The notes under the pieces are model-generated. The model searched no databases. It worked only from the letters and a program-made list of their open reading frames with translations, and was not told the origin of the DNA. Shown here in pieces: positions 46,118-54,617 of a stretch of 64,000 bases of DNA (within the stretch, counting starts at the first letter, position 1; each line of letters starts with the position of its first letter). The DNA is from an uncultured Tenacibaculum sp. (GTDB taxonomy: Bacteria > Bacteroidota > Bacteroidia > Flavobacteriales > Flavobacteriaceae): the NCBI RefSeq assembly GCF_947499065.1, contig NZ_CANMMT010000003.1, forward strand, positions 360,983-424,982, given 5' to 3'. The translations under genes and the position numbers were made by a program.

Positions 46118-46147
46118 GTCACAGGTTCGAATCCTGTCGCGATCACA
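46118..46147 (+). repeat. Remnant of a tRNA 3' end (possible second att site)
   Basis: About 29 bases match the T arm and acceptor 3' strand of tRNA-Arg at 24,755 but differ in a paired way: T stem ACAGG / CCTGT instead of ATAGG / CCTAT, and acceptor CGCGATC instead of CGGGCTC. No tRNA 5' half precedes it. Compensatory changes mean it came from a real, related tRNA-Arg of another genome, as brought in by an integrating element. Confidence 0.65.
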
Positions 46148-46149
46148 AT

Positions 46150-46179
46150 AAGCCTTACTGGAAACAGTAAGGCTTTTTT
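46150..46179 (+). terminator. Intrinsic terminator (AGCCTTACT type, copy 1)
   Basis: An 11-bp perfect stem AAGCCTTACTG / CAGTAAGGCTT with a GAAA loop and T run, right after the tRNA-like remnant. Similar stems recur at 48,453 and 50,831. Confidence 0.8.
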
Positions 46180-46233
46180 GTTATAATTATGTTTAAGTTA
46201 TTTTTGAAAAAGTTTTGAACTTAAAATTAGTTA

Positions 46234-47037
46234 ATGAAAATAAAGAGCTATGTTCCTAATGCTTCTTATAAGCATGTTTATAAAGAATTTTATGATATTA
46301 CAATAAAGGAGAATAAAGAAAAAAACTATATTCCTCTAATAGATGATTGCTGTTATGATATAGTCTTTTTTTAAGAAAGTTTAGGTAAGTTTATATATGG
46401 AAAAGATCAAGTAAGTCTTTCTTTAAACTCTAAGGTGTTTACTATTCATGATTTAAGTATACCACCTTATAAATTACTAATAAATAAAAAGCTTTCTTTT
46501 GTTACTATTAAGTTTCAACCCTGGATGAATGCTTATTTTTTTTCTGATTTAAATACGAATGGTATTGTAAATCTAGCTGTAAATAATAAAGATTTAGAAT
46601 TATTACATCAAGCAATTTTTGAAGAAGAAGATGTAATGACAAGGTTGCAAATGATATATGGTTATATAGAGAAGCACGAAGTTACATTTACAGATAAAAT
46701 GAAGTTTGTGAAAAGTATTTGTGAATACATTTATAATCGAAAAGGAAAAATCTCGGTTAATGAATTATGTTTACAGTTTAATAAGACAAGACAATACATG
46801 AATAGAGTTTTTAAAAGTGAAGTTCTTTATAGTCTTAAAAGTTTTATAATTACTGTTAGAATTTTAGATTTAGTGAAATTTAAGATTAAAAATGAAGGAA
46901 TAACACTTACGCAACTGAGTTATGAATACGGATATTTTGATCAATCTCATTTTATAAGAGATTTTAAGAGAGTTTGTGGTGTAACGCCTAAAACTTTTTT
47001 TAAATCCCCTTCAGAGTTTATATTAAGGCATAAATAG
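46234..47037 (+). pseudogene. AraC-family regulator interrupted by one stop codon
   Basis: From ATG 46234 the frame reads MKIKSYVPNASYKHVYKEFYD, then IPLIDDCCYDIVFF, meets TAA at 46372-46374, and goes on in the same frame through ESLGKFIYG to a complete AraC DNA-binding domain (SVNELCLQFNKTRQYMNRVFK, then TQLSYEYGYFDQSHFIRDFKRVCGVTPKTF) ending at 47037. Without the stop it would be a normal 267-residue regulator. A GTG at 46435 could start a shorter 200-residue protein that keeps the DNA-binding part. It lies 63 nt before the beta-lactamase-fold gene, possibly its former regulator. Confidence 0.7.
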
Positions 47038-47099
47038 TTTGTTTCCGTTTTTACAATTAAACTATCAAAAAGAATAGTTTTTTTGTGAAAAAATAAATA

Positions 47100-48425
47100 A
47101 TGAATAATAAGCTAAAAAATAACATCATATTACTTTTGGTAAGCATTTTTCTATTTCTAGGCTGTAGTTCTAAAAATAAAAAAAATGAAGTTCAACAAAA
47201 ACAAGATAATAGTTTTTATATTAAACTAGATGAGTATTTTCAAAAGTTAAAAACTTTAAAGAAGTTCAATGGAGTAGTACTAATTGAGCAAGAAGGAAAA
47301 CGCTTACTTTTTGAGGTGTATAATATGTCAGAAAGTGATACAAGTAGTCTTAGAGTTGTAAAAGAATCACAATTTGATATTCACTCCATATCAAAGTTAA
47401 TGGCTAAAGCTGTAATAGTAGATTTAGAAAAAGAGAATCTTATTTCAGTAACTGATAAAGTCTCTAGTTTTATCCCTAATTTTCCTAATGGAAATAGAAT
47501 TACAATAAAACATTTGTTAGATAACCAGTCAGGTTTGCCTAGAGGATTGTCTGTTAAAATTGAGAATCTAATAGAAAAAAACTCAGAAGAAATAATTGAA
47601 TTAATAAAGCAAGAGAAACTATTATTTGAACCAGGATCAGACACAGTATATTCTAATTTGGGTTATCAATTACTTTATTATATAATTTCTAAAATAACGA
47701 AAAAGCCTTTTGTTCAGTATCTTAATGAAAAATACTTTCAGCCGTTGAACATGAAAAGCACTGGAGCTCATTTTTATTTAAAGAAAAATAATCTTAACAA
47801 TTTAGTGAAGAACCATGAAAAAAATGATAAAGAAATAATTGTAGTACCAAACATTGGAAGAAATGATAAAAATCAAGCTAAAATATATTCTACAGTTGAA
47901 GATTTATCACTTTTTATAAATCATATAATGAACTCACCCTATCGTGAAAAAATTAAAAATAATTCAAATAAAATAGGTTGGTCTGGTGGAGGAGATGGAA
48001 TTTTATCTCACGTAGAACATGATATTTCTAAAAACTATGAATTAGTTTTCTTTTCTAACTATGATGAAATACCGTTTGGAGATATTTTAAAAACTGTAAA
48101 TAGAATAATGAATAATCAGTCTTATGAATTGCCTAGAAAAATTAACAGAAAAGAAATAGAGCTTTCAGAGAATATTCTCAAAAGATATGAGGGTAAATAC
48201 AGAGTTAAAGAATTTAATAATCATGTTTTTGAATACAAAGTAGAGAATAAAAAGTTAGTAATGTACCAAAATGGCGAAAAAAACGGTGTTTTAAAAGCTG
48301 AAACTGAAAATACTTTTTTTGGAGAACCTGAAGAAGAAGATTATTTTGAGTTTAGAAAAATAAATGAGGGTTATAAATTAATTTTCCATTATAAGAAAAT
48401 AGAGATAGAAGGAGTAAAAGAATAA
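47100..48425 (+). CDS. Serine hydrolase lipoprotein of the beta-lactamase/class C fold
   Basis: 441 residues. Lipobox LFLGC (C22). The catalytic SxxK is S96-ISK99 in FDIHSISKLMAKA. YSNLGYQLL supplies the Y-x-N motif and the third motif region is near GWSGGGDG. The last ~100 residues form a beta-rich C-terminal domain. The family includes esterases, D-aminopeptidases and class C beta-lactamases; the tethered form and neighbours do not point to antibiotic resistance. A terminator follows 28 nt downstream. Confidence 0.87.
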   Translation: MNNKLKNNIILLLVSIFLFLGCSSKNKKNEVQQKQDNSFYIKLDEYFQKLKTLKKFNGVVLIEQEGKRLLFEVYNMSESDTSSLRVVKESQFDIHSISKLMAKAVIVDLEKENLISVTDKVSSFIPNFPNGNRITIKHLLDNQSGLPRGLSVKIENLIEKNSEEIIELIKQEKLLFEPGSDTVYSNLGYQLLYYIISKITKKPFVQYLNEKYFQPLNMKSTGAHFYLKKNNLNNLVKNHEKNDKEIIVVPNIGRNDKNQAKIYSTVEDLSLFINHIMNSPYREKIKNNSNKIGWSGGGDGILSHVEHDISKNYELVFFSNYDEIPFGDILKTVNRIMNNQSYELPRKINRKEIELSENILKRYEGKYRVKEFNNHVFEYKVENKKLVMYQNGEKNGVLKAETENTFFGEPEEEDYFEFRKINEGYKLIFHYKKIEIEGVKE

Positions 48426-48452
48426 GGAGAGTAATTATATAACGATTAGAAG

Positions 48453-48482
48453 AGCCTTACTAGTTTTAATAAGGCTTTTTTG
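48453..48482 (+). terminator. Intrinsic terminator (AGCCTTACT type, copy 2)
   Basis: AGCCTTA pairs with TAAGGCT around an A/T loop, followed by six T's, 28 nt after the beta-lactamase-fold gene. Confidence 0.75.
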
Positions 48483-48693
48483 TTTTCTAGAATTTCAAAA
48501 GCTTAATAAAAATAGAGTATTTACCATAGAAATACTTTTAATGGTAAAAGAGTGAAAATCTGTTTAAAACTCTACAATAAGAATAGTTAAATATTCTCCT
48601 TTTTAACATGACATTTTTTATGTTAAAATTTAATGTCTAATTACAGGAAAGAATATTTTTGTTAGCACTTTAATCAACCTCTAATAGATTATT

Positions 48694-49308
48694 ATGAAAA
48701 AAAGTAAAAAGTACAAAAAACGCTTTGATGCCAATTTAATTATAGCATTTGGAGTATTGTTAGCTAGTATTGGCGCGCTTATAGTTTCTACAAGACAAGC
48801 TTCTATTATGAATGAGCAAACTAAAATTTTTTTAGAGCAATCTAAATCTAGTGCTTGGCCTAGTTTGAGTATTGGTATGAGTCGTAGTTTTGATAATGAT
48901 ACTTTAAGTGAATTCTCACTTATAATTTCTAATAGAGGCATTGGTCCTGCCATTGTAACACAAACTGAAATTACTTTTGATGGAAAGCCTATTTCCAATT
49001 GGGAAGAGTTTTATAAAGCAGCCAAAGTTCCAGATACCATTATAAAGCGACATGGAAACGATATTCTTTTAAATAGAGTTATTAAACCTGGTGAAGATTT
49101 TTTATTAATAGATTGGTCTCTAAATCCGTCATTAATGAATTATATTTATAAGTATTCCGACAAAACTTCCATACGTATCTGTTATAAATCTGTGTTCGGA
49201 GATCATTGGGAAGTAGTTAGAAAAGGATTTAAAAATAATTTAGAAAAAAACATAACTAAAGAAGTTGCTAATTATACAGCTTCTGAAGATATTCTGTTTT
49301 TAGAATAA
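48694..49308 (+). CDS. Hypothetical membrane-anchored protein
   Basis: 204 residues. A basic N-terminus (MKKSKKYKKRFD) precedes one membrane helix (LIIAFGVLLASIGALIVST, 15-33). A short coiled segment (QASIMNEQTKIFLEQSK) and a beta-rich domain with SEFSLIISNRGIGPAIVTQTEI follow. Proteins of this layout are common in environmental Bacteroidota and have no assigned function. Monocistronic, 36 nt before the S41 peptidase gene. Confidence 0.6.
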   Translation: MKKSKKYKKRFDANLIIAFGVLLASIGALIVSTRQASIMNEQTKIFLEQSKSSAWPSLSIGMSRSFDNDTLSEFSLIISNRGIGPAIVTQTEITFDGKPISNWEEFYKAAKVPDTIIKRHGNDILLNRVIKPGEDFLLIDWSLNPSLMNYIYKYSDKTSIRICYKSVFGDHWEVVRKGFKNNLEKNITKEVANYTASEDILFLE

Positions 49309-49344
49309 GATATAAACACAACATTACATACAATTTAAAATAAC

Positions 49345-50796
49345 ATGATGAAACAGTACTTCTTTTTTATACTATTTATAACAACTTTCAATATATTTTC
49401 TCAAAAATGTGATTGTACAGCTAATTTTAAATGGGTGCAAAAGACTATAGAAGAAAATGATGCAGGTTTTGCTTTTGCAATCAGTAATAAAGGAAAAGAG
49501 ATTTATAATAACCATACCGCTATTTATAAAAAGAAAGTTGCAACAATAAAAACATTAGATGCTTGTAGACAAGCAATTTCTGAATGGTTAACTTTTTTAC
49601 GATCAGGACATCTTAGCATTCGTAGTATACTAACTCCAACCAATAGCTCAAAAAAGAAACAAAGTAATGCTGAAATTAAAGCGAGTTTTAAAGATTGGGA
49701 AAAGCGAACTATCGATTTAAAGGCATTTAAAAAATACCTTTCAGCGAAAAAAACTCATGATTTTGAAGGTATTTGGGTTTCTTCTCCTTATACAATTGGA
49801 ATTAAAAAAGAAGGAGATATTTATGTTGGATTTATTATTGAAGCAGATGGAGTTTACTGGAGTAAAGGACAAGTTAAGCTAAAAATAGACGCACAAGGAG
49901 CCGCTAAATTCTATTTACGTGATCATTCTAAAGTTGACTTTAAAAAAGCTACGTTATTTGATTCTAACTTTATAGAAATGGGGTATATAAACTTAGAACG
50001 TAGTTATCCAATACTTAAGAAAAGTAAAAAAATGTCTAATTATATTAAGGCAATTTCGGCAAATGACCCTTATTTTAAACGTATAAACAGCACAACTGTG
50101 CTTTTACGAATTCCAAGTTTTAGAGGTTCTGAAAAGAAAAAAATAGATGCAGTAATTAAAGATAATAAAGCTACAATATTAAGTACTGAAAATTTAATTC
50201 TAGATATTAGAAACAATGGAGGAGGAAGTGATTCTAGTTTTGATGAATTACTACCTATTTTATATACAAACCCGATTTGTACAGTAGGAGTTCAATACTT
50301 GTCTACGCCTCTTAACAATCAGAGAATGTTAGATTTTATTAATAATGAAAATTATGGATTTGATGAAAAAGGAAAAAAATGGGCAAAAGAATCATACGAT
50401 ACACTTTCTAAGCATATTGGTGAATTCGTTATGCTAAAAAAAGACCCTGTATCTGTTACTTCTTTTGATACTATTCATGAGTATCCTAAAAATATTGGTA
50501 TTGTAATAAATAAAGGTAATGGAAGTACTGCAGAACAGTTTTTATTAGCAGCAAAACAAAGTAAGAAAGTAAAGTTGTTTGGGGCAACTACCGTTGGAGT
50601 TTTAGATATTTCAAACATGTATTTTGTAAACTCTCCTTGTAATAATCTTAAATTAGGATATAGTTTAACGAAAAGTTTACGTATTCCTGAAATGACAATT
50701 GATAACAAAGGTATTCAACCAGATTATTATATAAGTAAAGATATTCCTAAACAAGATTGGATTGAATTTGTTACTAAAATTTTAAATTATAAATAA
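49345..50796 (+). CDS. S41-family (C-terminal processing) peptidase
   Basis: 483 residues. A signal peptide (QYFFFILFITTFNIFSQ) leads to an N-terminal helical region, a domain with strand-rich sequence near 150-220, and a tail-specific protease core: LILDIRNNGGGSDSS (around 288-303), catalytic serine in KGNGSTAEQF and the lysine-bearing KVKLFGATTVG. Expected to be exported to the periplasm or surface. No PDZ domain is obvious. Followed by a terminator; substrate unknown. Confidence 0.85.
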   Translation: MMKQYFFFILFITTFNIFSQKCDCTANFKWVQKTIEENDAGFAFAISNKGKEIYNNHTAIYKKKVATIKTLDACRQAISEWLTFLRSGHLSIRSILTPTNSSKKKQSNAEIKASFKDWEKRTIDLKAFKKYLSAKKTHDFEGIWVSSPYTIGIKKEGDIYVGFIIEADGVYWSKGQVKLKIDAQGAAKFYLRDHSKVDFKKATLFDSNFIEMGYINLERSYPILKKSKKMSNYIKAISANDPYFKRINSTTVLLRIPSFRGSEKKKIDAVIKDNKATILSTENLILDIRNNGGGSDSSFDELLPILYTNPICTVGVQYLSTPLNNQRMLDFINNENYGFDEKGKKWAKESYDTLSKHIGEFVMLKKDPVSVTSFDTIHEYPKNIGIVINKGNGSTAEQFLLAAKQSKKVKLFGATTVGVLDISNMYFVNSPCNNLKLGYSLTKSLRIPEMTIDNKGIQPDYYISKDIPKQDWIEFVTKILNYK

Positions 50797-50830
50797 GTAG
50801 ATTTTCTACTAGAATTAATTATAATTATTA

Positions 50831-50859
50831 AAAGCCTTACTGATTTTAGTAAGGCTTTT
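50831..50859 (+). terminator. Intrinsic terminator (AGCCTTACT type, copy 3)
   Basis: AAAGCCTTACT pairs with AGTAAGGCTTT around a GATTTT loop. It lies between convergent genes, and the symmetric stem could serve both. Confidence 0.8.
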
Positions 50860-50882
50860 TGGTTTTATACTTTAGCAATTAT

Positions 50883-51716
50883 TTATTTAACAGATGGAAT
50901 AACCATAAAAGGAATAGTTAATTGATGTCCTAAATTAGTTATTACATGTTCTCTAAATAGGTTTTCAAAAAAACTGTGTTTGTATTTTATCATTGTCAAA
51001 ATATCAATTTTATTAGTATTAATTAAATCGATAATTTCATCTGTTATGTTTGTGTACTGAGTTATTTCAGTATAATTAGTTTCTACATTTTTCAAATACA
51101 TTTGTAAAGAATCTAAATTTTCTTTTTGACTAGTATCTAATTCTTCATTTGTTTGTATATGGAATACGTTTAGTTTAGAATTATACAAACTAATAAGATT
51201 TTTAATTTCATCTAGTTCTGTACTATTGTATAAGCGTTTAAATCCACTAGAAAAACCAATATTCTCAGGTTTTTTGTATTCGATACCAGTTGGTATTGCT
51301 AATATTGGGCATTTAGAAAGGTTACTTATAATTTCTACAGTGTTACTTCCTAAGAAAATTTCTTTAGCACCTGTTGCTCCTTTGGTTCCCATAACAATTA
51401 AATCTATATCATGGTTTTCTACAGCAATAGCAACTGCTTGTTCAATATCATGTGTACTTGTAGATATTTTAAAACTATGGTTAGGGTTCGCAAATGTTTT
51501 TTCTACTCGTTCAAGTAAATGTTTTAAATCATTTACAGCATTTTCTTGCATTACACGGGTTAACTTATTTGAAAATGAAGAGATTCTCGATGACTTAACT
51601 GGAGCTGAGTGAAGTAAATGAAAAACACATTGTTCATTGGTGAAGAGTTTAAGTGCATAAACAGTGGCAGTCCATGCATTCTCTGAAAAATCGGTTGGTA
51701 TTAAAATATGTTTCAT
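50883..51716 (-). CDS. Universal stress protein (tandem UspA)
   Basis: 277 residues with two Usp modules. The first (1 to about 145) has HILIPTDFSENAW and the ATP-binding-type loop MGTKGATGAKEIFLGSNTVEII. The second (about 150-277) is degenerate and ends in PFMVIPS. A cytoplasmic stress-response protein of unknown biochemical output. It lies 18 nt after the hibernation-factor gene, so both should be made together in starvation or low oxygen. Confidence 0.9.
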   Translation of the reverse strand: MKHILIPTDFSENAWTATVYALKLFTNEQCVFHLLHSAPVKSSRISSFSNKLTRVMQENAVNDLKHLLERVEKTFANPNHSFKISTSTHDIEQAVAIAVENHDIDLIVMGTKGATGAKEIFLGSNTVEIISNLSKCPILAIPTGIEYKKPENIGFSSGFKRLYNSTELDEIKNLISLYNSKLNVFHIQTNEELDTSQKENLDSLQMYLKNVETNYTEITQYTNITDEIIDLINTNKIDILTMIKYKHSFFENLFREHVITNLGHQLTIPFMVIPSVK

Positions 51717-51734
51717 AATAGTAGGTTTTAGAAA

Positions 51735-52037
51735 TTATAAATGAGACTTCATAATCTGCTTACGCTTACTTAACTGTCTTTCTAGGTCGCTAACAGTATT
51801 TTTAACAGCCAATTGATAATTATCTTCATTAGAAGAGGAAAAAATTTGAGGACCAGATTGACTTAAAACCATTTCACAGATTTTACCTTTTGATGTAGGG
51901 TCGTTTTCATGTTTTATATAAACTTGCACTTTTATAAGCCAATCATATTTTTTATAAAGTTTATCAAGTTTTTTTTGAATGAATTCTTGTAAATTTTCAC
52001 TTACAGGCATTTTAACGAATTGAATATGTACTTCCAT
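51735..52037 (-). CDS. hpf: Ribosome hibernation-promoting factor (HPF/RaiA, short form)
   Basis: 100 residues with the beta-alpha-beta-beta-beta-alpha fold of short HPF: MEVHIQFVKMPVSENLQEFIQKKLDKL, VQVYIKHEND, then a C-terminal helix with NTVSDLERQLSKRK. It lacks the long C-terminal dimerisation domain of long HPF. It binds the 30S subunit and blocks translation when growth stops. A TAAATTTG -7-like box (52057-52064, minus strand) precedes it. Confidence 0.9.
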   Translation of the reverse strand: MEVHIQFVKMPVSENLQEFIQKKLDKLYKKYDWLIKVQVYIKHENDPTSKGKICEMVLSQSGPQIFSSSNEDNYQLAVKNTVSDLERQLSKRKQIMKSHL

Positions 52038-52220
52038 TTTTTTTTGTTTTGATATTCAAATTTAGCTGTAAGAAATATGTTTTGGAATGATATATGTCAG
52101 CTTATGTCTTAGTTTTTTGAGGTACCTTTGTAGGATATTGTATGTATGTTTTTTTAGGAATATGTAGAAAGCTTTTAGACAATATGAGTTAATTATAACG
52201 ATTGTTTTAGACCTTAATAC

Positions 52221-52318
52221 AAAAAAAGAAAAGAAGTAATCTGCCATCAAGGATACTTCTTTTCTTAAAACTAACTAATCAATCTAACTATATAATGAAA
52301 AAAACAAAATCTTTATTT
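52221..52318 (-). ncRNA. Candidate small RNA unit (copy B)
   Basis: Minus strand: -7 box TATATTTG (52325-52332), AAGTATAAA, an A/T-rich leader with ATAGTTAGATTGATTAG, then hairpin AAGAAAAGAAGTA / TACTTCTTTTCTT (52227-52266) and a seven-base U run. Copy A at 7.3 kb has the same boxes, leader words and stem but a different loop. Sequence-conserved ends with a variable loop suggest an RNA gene rather than chance. Confidence 0.45.
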
Positions 52319-52511
52319 ATACTTCAAATATAGTTAGGATAAAAGGTTGTTATTTTAAAAATTAGATGAAGAGTAGTTAAGTTTCGATGAAGAGACTTTA
52401 GCTACGATTTAAGTAAAAATAGGATAAGATATTTCGGTGTGTAAAAACAATGAGGAGTCTAATCATATATCTTACGAAAGGTTAATTCTTGTTGACCTAT
52501 AAAATTCCTCA

Positions 52512-52628
52512 ATGAAGTTTTCTAAGCTAATTTTTGATTTCGATGGCAAAATTAGATATAAAAAAACTTCTGTAGTTTATTTCATTCAGGGGACCGAATT
52601 TAAATATAACTATATCCTCATTGCCTAA
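52512..52628 (+). CDS. 38-codon small frame matching the 4.9-kb repeat
   Basis: ATG 52512 opens MKFSKLIFDFDGKIRYKKTS, then VVYFIQGTE and NYILIA to TAA at 52626-52628. Its C-terminal ~25 residues match the minus-strand translation at 4899-4974, with several amino-acid-level conservative changes, so the peptide may have been under selection. It is too short to judge coding on its own. Confidence 0.3.
   Translation: MKFSKLIFDFDGKIRYKKTSVVYFIQGTEFKYNYILIA
52548..52626 (+). repeat. Copy 2 of the peptide-like repeat
   Basis: Matches 4899-4974 in the opposite orientation over about 75 bp, including AAAAAACTTCT, GTTTATTT and TTCAGGGG. A weaker partial match in the same orientation lies at 57,559-57,603 (CAGGG, GAATT, AAATAT, CCTCATTGCC). 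Confidence 0.5.
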
Positions 52629-52821
52629 TAAAGATACTTAATTATTAAATAAAGTTACTTGAAAATGTTAATATTTAATAAAAGAAAGAAAAAATAATAT
52701 TGAAAATGCTAGGTTAAATAAAATTATTAATTGAATTGTTTTAATTTATTATAAGCCTAAAAGCTTTATGGTTTTATAATAAAATGTTTTAGAGGTAAAG
52801 TAGTTTACAATATTGTTTTGT

Positions 52822-52888
52822 AAAAAAAAAGACCTCAATAATAGGGGGTATAGAGATCTTAATTAGGGGACTAACAGAATGAAATTAT
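52822..52888 (-). ncRNA. Candidate small RNA unit (copy C)
   Basis: Minus strand: -7 box TAGATTTG (52895-52902), a 30-nt leader, then an imperfect stem AAGATCTC / GAGGTCTT (52829-52860) and nine U's. The order matches copies A and B but the leader is not closely similar. The stretch 52,629-53,243 around it holds no gene. Confidence 0.3.
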
Positions 52889-53243
52889 TTTAAGCAAATC
52901 TATGTGTTGGAAATGAATAAATAAAGTTAAAAATTTCAAAAAATTAGTTAAAATAAATTGCTTGAAGATTATTTGTAACAATTAAAAAGAGCTGGATTGT
53001 TAATACTCTTTTAAGGAGAAAGATTTGAAGTTTATGAAGCAAAAAAGGAGCTCATTTCTGAAACCCCTTAATTATTCATTACAAGTGTCATCCCCATAAC
53101 ACATTAGCTGCGAAAATAGGATGCAAAAAAATATAAAAGGAAGAAAAAAACGTAAAAAAAGTAAGGTAAAACCGTAAAATGTAAAAGGGAGATAAAAGTA
53201 ATTTTAAAGCTTTTTTGATTTGTTTTTTAGATAAGTCACTACT

Positions 53244-53417
53244 TTATAGTGTTTTAAATTTGTGGTGTTTCAAGGGAACAATTAATAATCCAATTCCTAA
53301 CCCTATAAAAATATCTTTTACTAGGTCAGAAAGGTTAAAAAGATACCCGAATATATAGGATGAAGATATTGAGATTAACCCTAAAATAAATAAAATGAAT
53401 ATCCTTGATTTTTGCAT
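53244..53417 (-). CDS. Small membrane protein (57 residues)
   Basis: Minus-strand frame from ATG 53417 to TAA 53244: basic start MQKSRIFILFILGLISISSS, a second hydrophobic segment DIFIGLGIGLLIVPL, then a basic tail KHHKFKTL. It has two membrane helices with positive ends, a plausible small inner-membrane protein. No family is recognised. It lies between non-coding units and the 61-residue frame at 53,490-53,675. Confidence 0.5.
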   Translation of the reverse strand: MQKSRIFILFILGLISISSSYIFGYLFNLSDLVKDIFIGLGIGLLIVPLKHHKFKTL

Positions 53418-53489
53418 AGCCAATTGTTTATTATAAATAGAGAAAAATCAGAAAGCGTTACAGTCTGTTAGTCTAAAATTTAAAGAAAT

Positions 53490-53675
53490 CTAAGAGTTAA
53501 AGTTAAAAACACAACCTTTAAAATCTGATAAAGTCTCATAACAATAGCAGGTTGAAAAATCAGGAACAATTTGCGATAAAGACATTAGAAGAAAAATTAA
53601 GCTTAAAGAAATGAATTTAACAAATAAAGAAGGTTTTTTAGTTTCAATAAATTCTATATTTAGTTGTCGTAGCAA
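53490..53675 (-). CDS. Small hypothetical protein with one hydrophobic segment
   Basis: 61 residues: a charged start (MLRQLNIEFIETKKPS), a membrane-like segment (FISLSLIFLLMSLSQIV) and a tail with three cysteines (STCYCYETLSDFKGCVF). It could be a small secreted or membrane protein. It diverges from the MazG-like gene across 33 bp. No homologue recognised. Confidence 0.35.
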   Translation of the reverse strand: MLRQLNIEFIETKKPSLFVKFISLSLIFLLMSLSQIVPDFSTCYCYETLSDFKGCVFNFNS

Positions 53676-53708
53676 TTTTCCATAAAGTAAAAATAATAAA
53701 ACAAAATT

Positions 53709-53951
53709 ATGACTGAAAGTTTAGCAATAAGAAAAATAAAAGAAGAGTTAAATAAAGCAGAAATCATGCATCCAAATTGGCCAAAAGATATATTGCATCA
53801 AATAGCAATAGTAAATGAAGAGTCTGGAGAAGCAACTAGAGCAGCATTACAGTTTGAATATGAAGGAGGGAAAATAGAAGAAGTAGAAAAGGAGTTAATA
53901 CAAACAGCTGCTATGTGTATTAGAATGCTAAAAAATATTAAATCAGTTTAA
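53709..53951 (+). CDS. MazG-like nucleotide pyrophosphohydrolase family protein
   Basis: 80 residues, all helical. IVNEESGEATRAALQ supplies the E-E-x-x-E metal-binding helix and EKELIQTAAMCIRML a second acidic helix, as in short MazG-like proteins common in phages. Enzymes of this group cleave NTPs to NMP and pyrophosphate; activity of this short form is inference. It is followed 10 nt later by a membrane-protein gene. Confidence 0.7.
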   Translation: MTESLAIRKIKEELNKAEIMHPNWPKDILHQIAIVNEESGEATRAALQFEYEGGKIEEVEKELIQTAAMCIRMLKNIKSV

Positions 53952-53961
53952 TTGAATTATT

Positions 53962-54507
53962 ATGCATATAAATATTGTATCAGGAAAGATTAATTTGTTT
54001 TTTAAAAAAGATTTTAAAAAGAAGTTTACAATCTTTTTATTGAAACCAATATTAATAACAGCTTTGTTTTTAGTAGATTTTTTTCTTTTACCTGAGACAA
54101 TTGTAAATGATTCAATTTCTTATGTTAGTTTTATAAAAACACCACAAACATCACAAGATAATTCTGTTAGAGCCAATAAAAGTATTGGGTATAAATACAC
54201 AACAGCTACAGGTTTAAAGTTCTCTACTATAGAAACTAAAATAGAATCAAGAAATATAAAATTAACAGTAAGTCCGCTTTTTAAAACAGTAAAAACGGTA
54301 ATAATACCCGATAATATAAGTGTAGCTTTAGCATCAGGGTTTAATGGATTTAATAAATTCTTATTGATTTTGTTTAATAGTATTATGTTGGTTTCTATAG
54401 TTTATGTAAATTTAGCTAAAGAGATTACAGAAAATGCTCGATTAAATTTAATCTTTTTTAACTTGTTTATAATTACTGTATGGATTTGTGCATTAATTTT
54501 AATTTAA
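53962..54507 (+). CDS. Hypothetical membrane protein
   Basis: 181 residues. Three membrane helices: about 28-44 (LLKPILITALFLVDFFLL), about 128-147 (FLLILFNSIMLVSIVYV) and 162-181 (LIFFNLFIITVWICALILI). Between the first two lies an extracytoplasmic region rich in serine, threonine and lysine. Not recognised. It starts 10 nt after the MazG-like gene. Confidence 0.55.
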   Translation: MHINIVSGKINLFFKKDFKKKFTIFLLKPILITALFLVDFFLLPETIVNDSISYVSFIKTPQTSQDNSVRANKSIGYKYTTATGLKFSTIETKIESRNIKLTVSPLFKTVKTVIIPDNISVALASGFNGFNKFLLILFNSIMLVSIVYVNLAKEITENARLNLIFFNLFIITVWICALILI

Positions 54508-54617
54508 CGCAGTAAAAAAAAATATTTAAAAAAATACAGTAACATCTTTATTATTAATAGTTTTTGCAACACTAATAATTATTATCAGTCCTTTATAAAA
54601 ACACTAAAAAGTTAATA

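Noticed and set aside
47100..48425. Antibiotic-resistance beta-lactamase
   Set aside because: The SxxK/YxN core is shared by many esterases and peptidases, and the lipoprotein form with a C-terminal beta domain fits those better.
52062..52250. 62-codon minus-strand frame upstream of the hibernation factor
   Set aside because: It overlaps the terminator of candidate RNA B and the region before hpf, has odd composition and no resemblance to known proteins.
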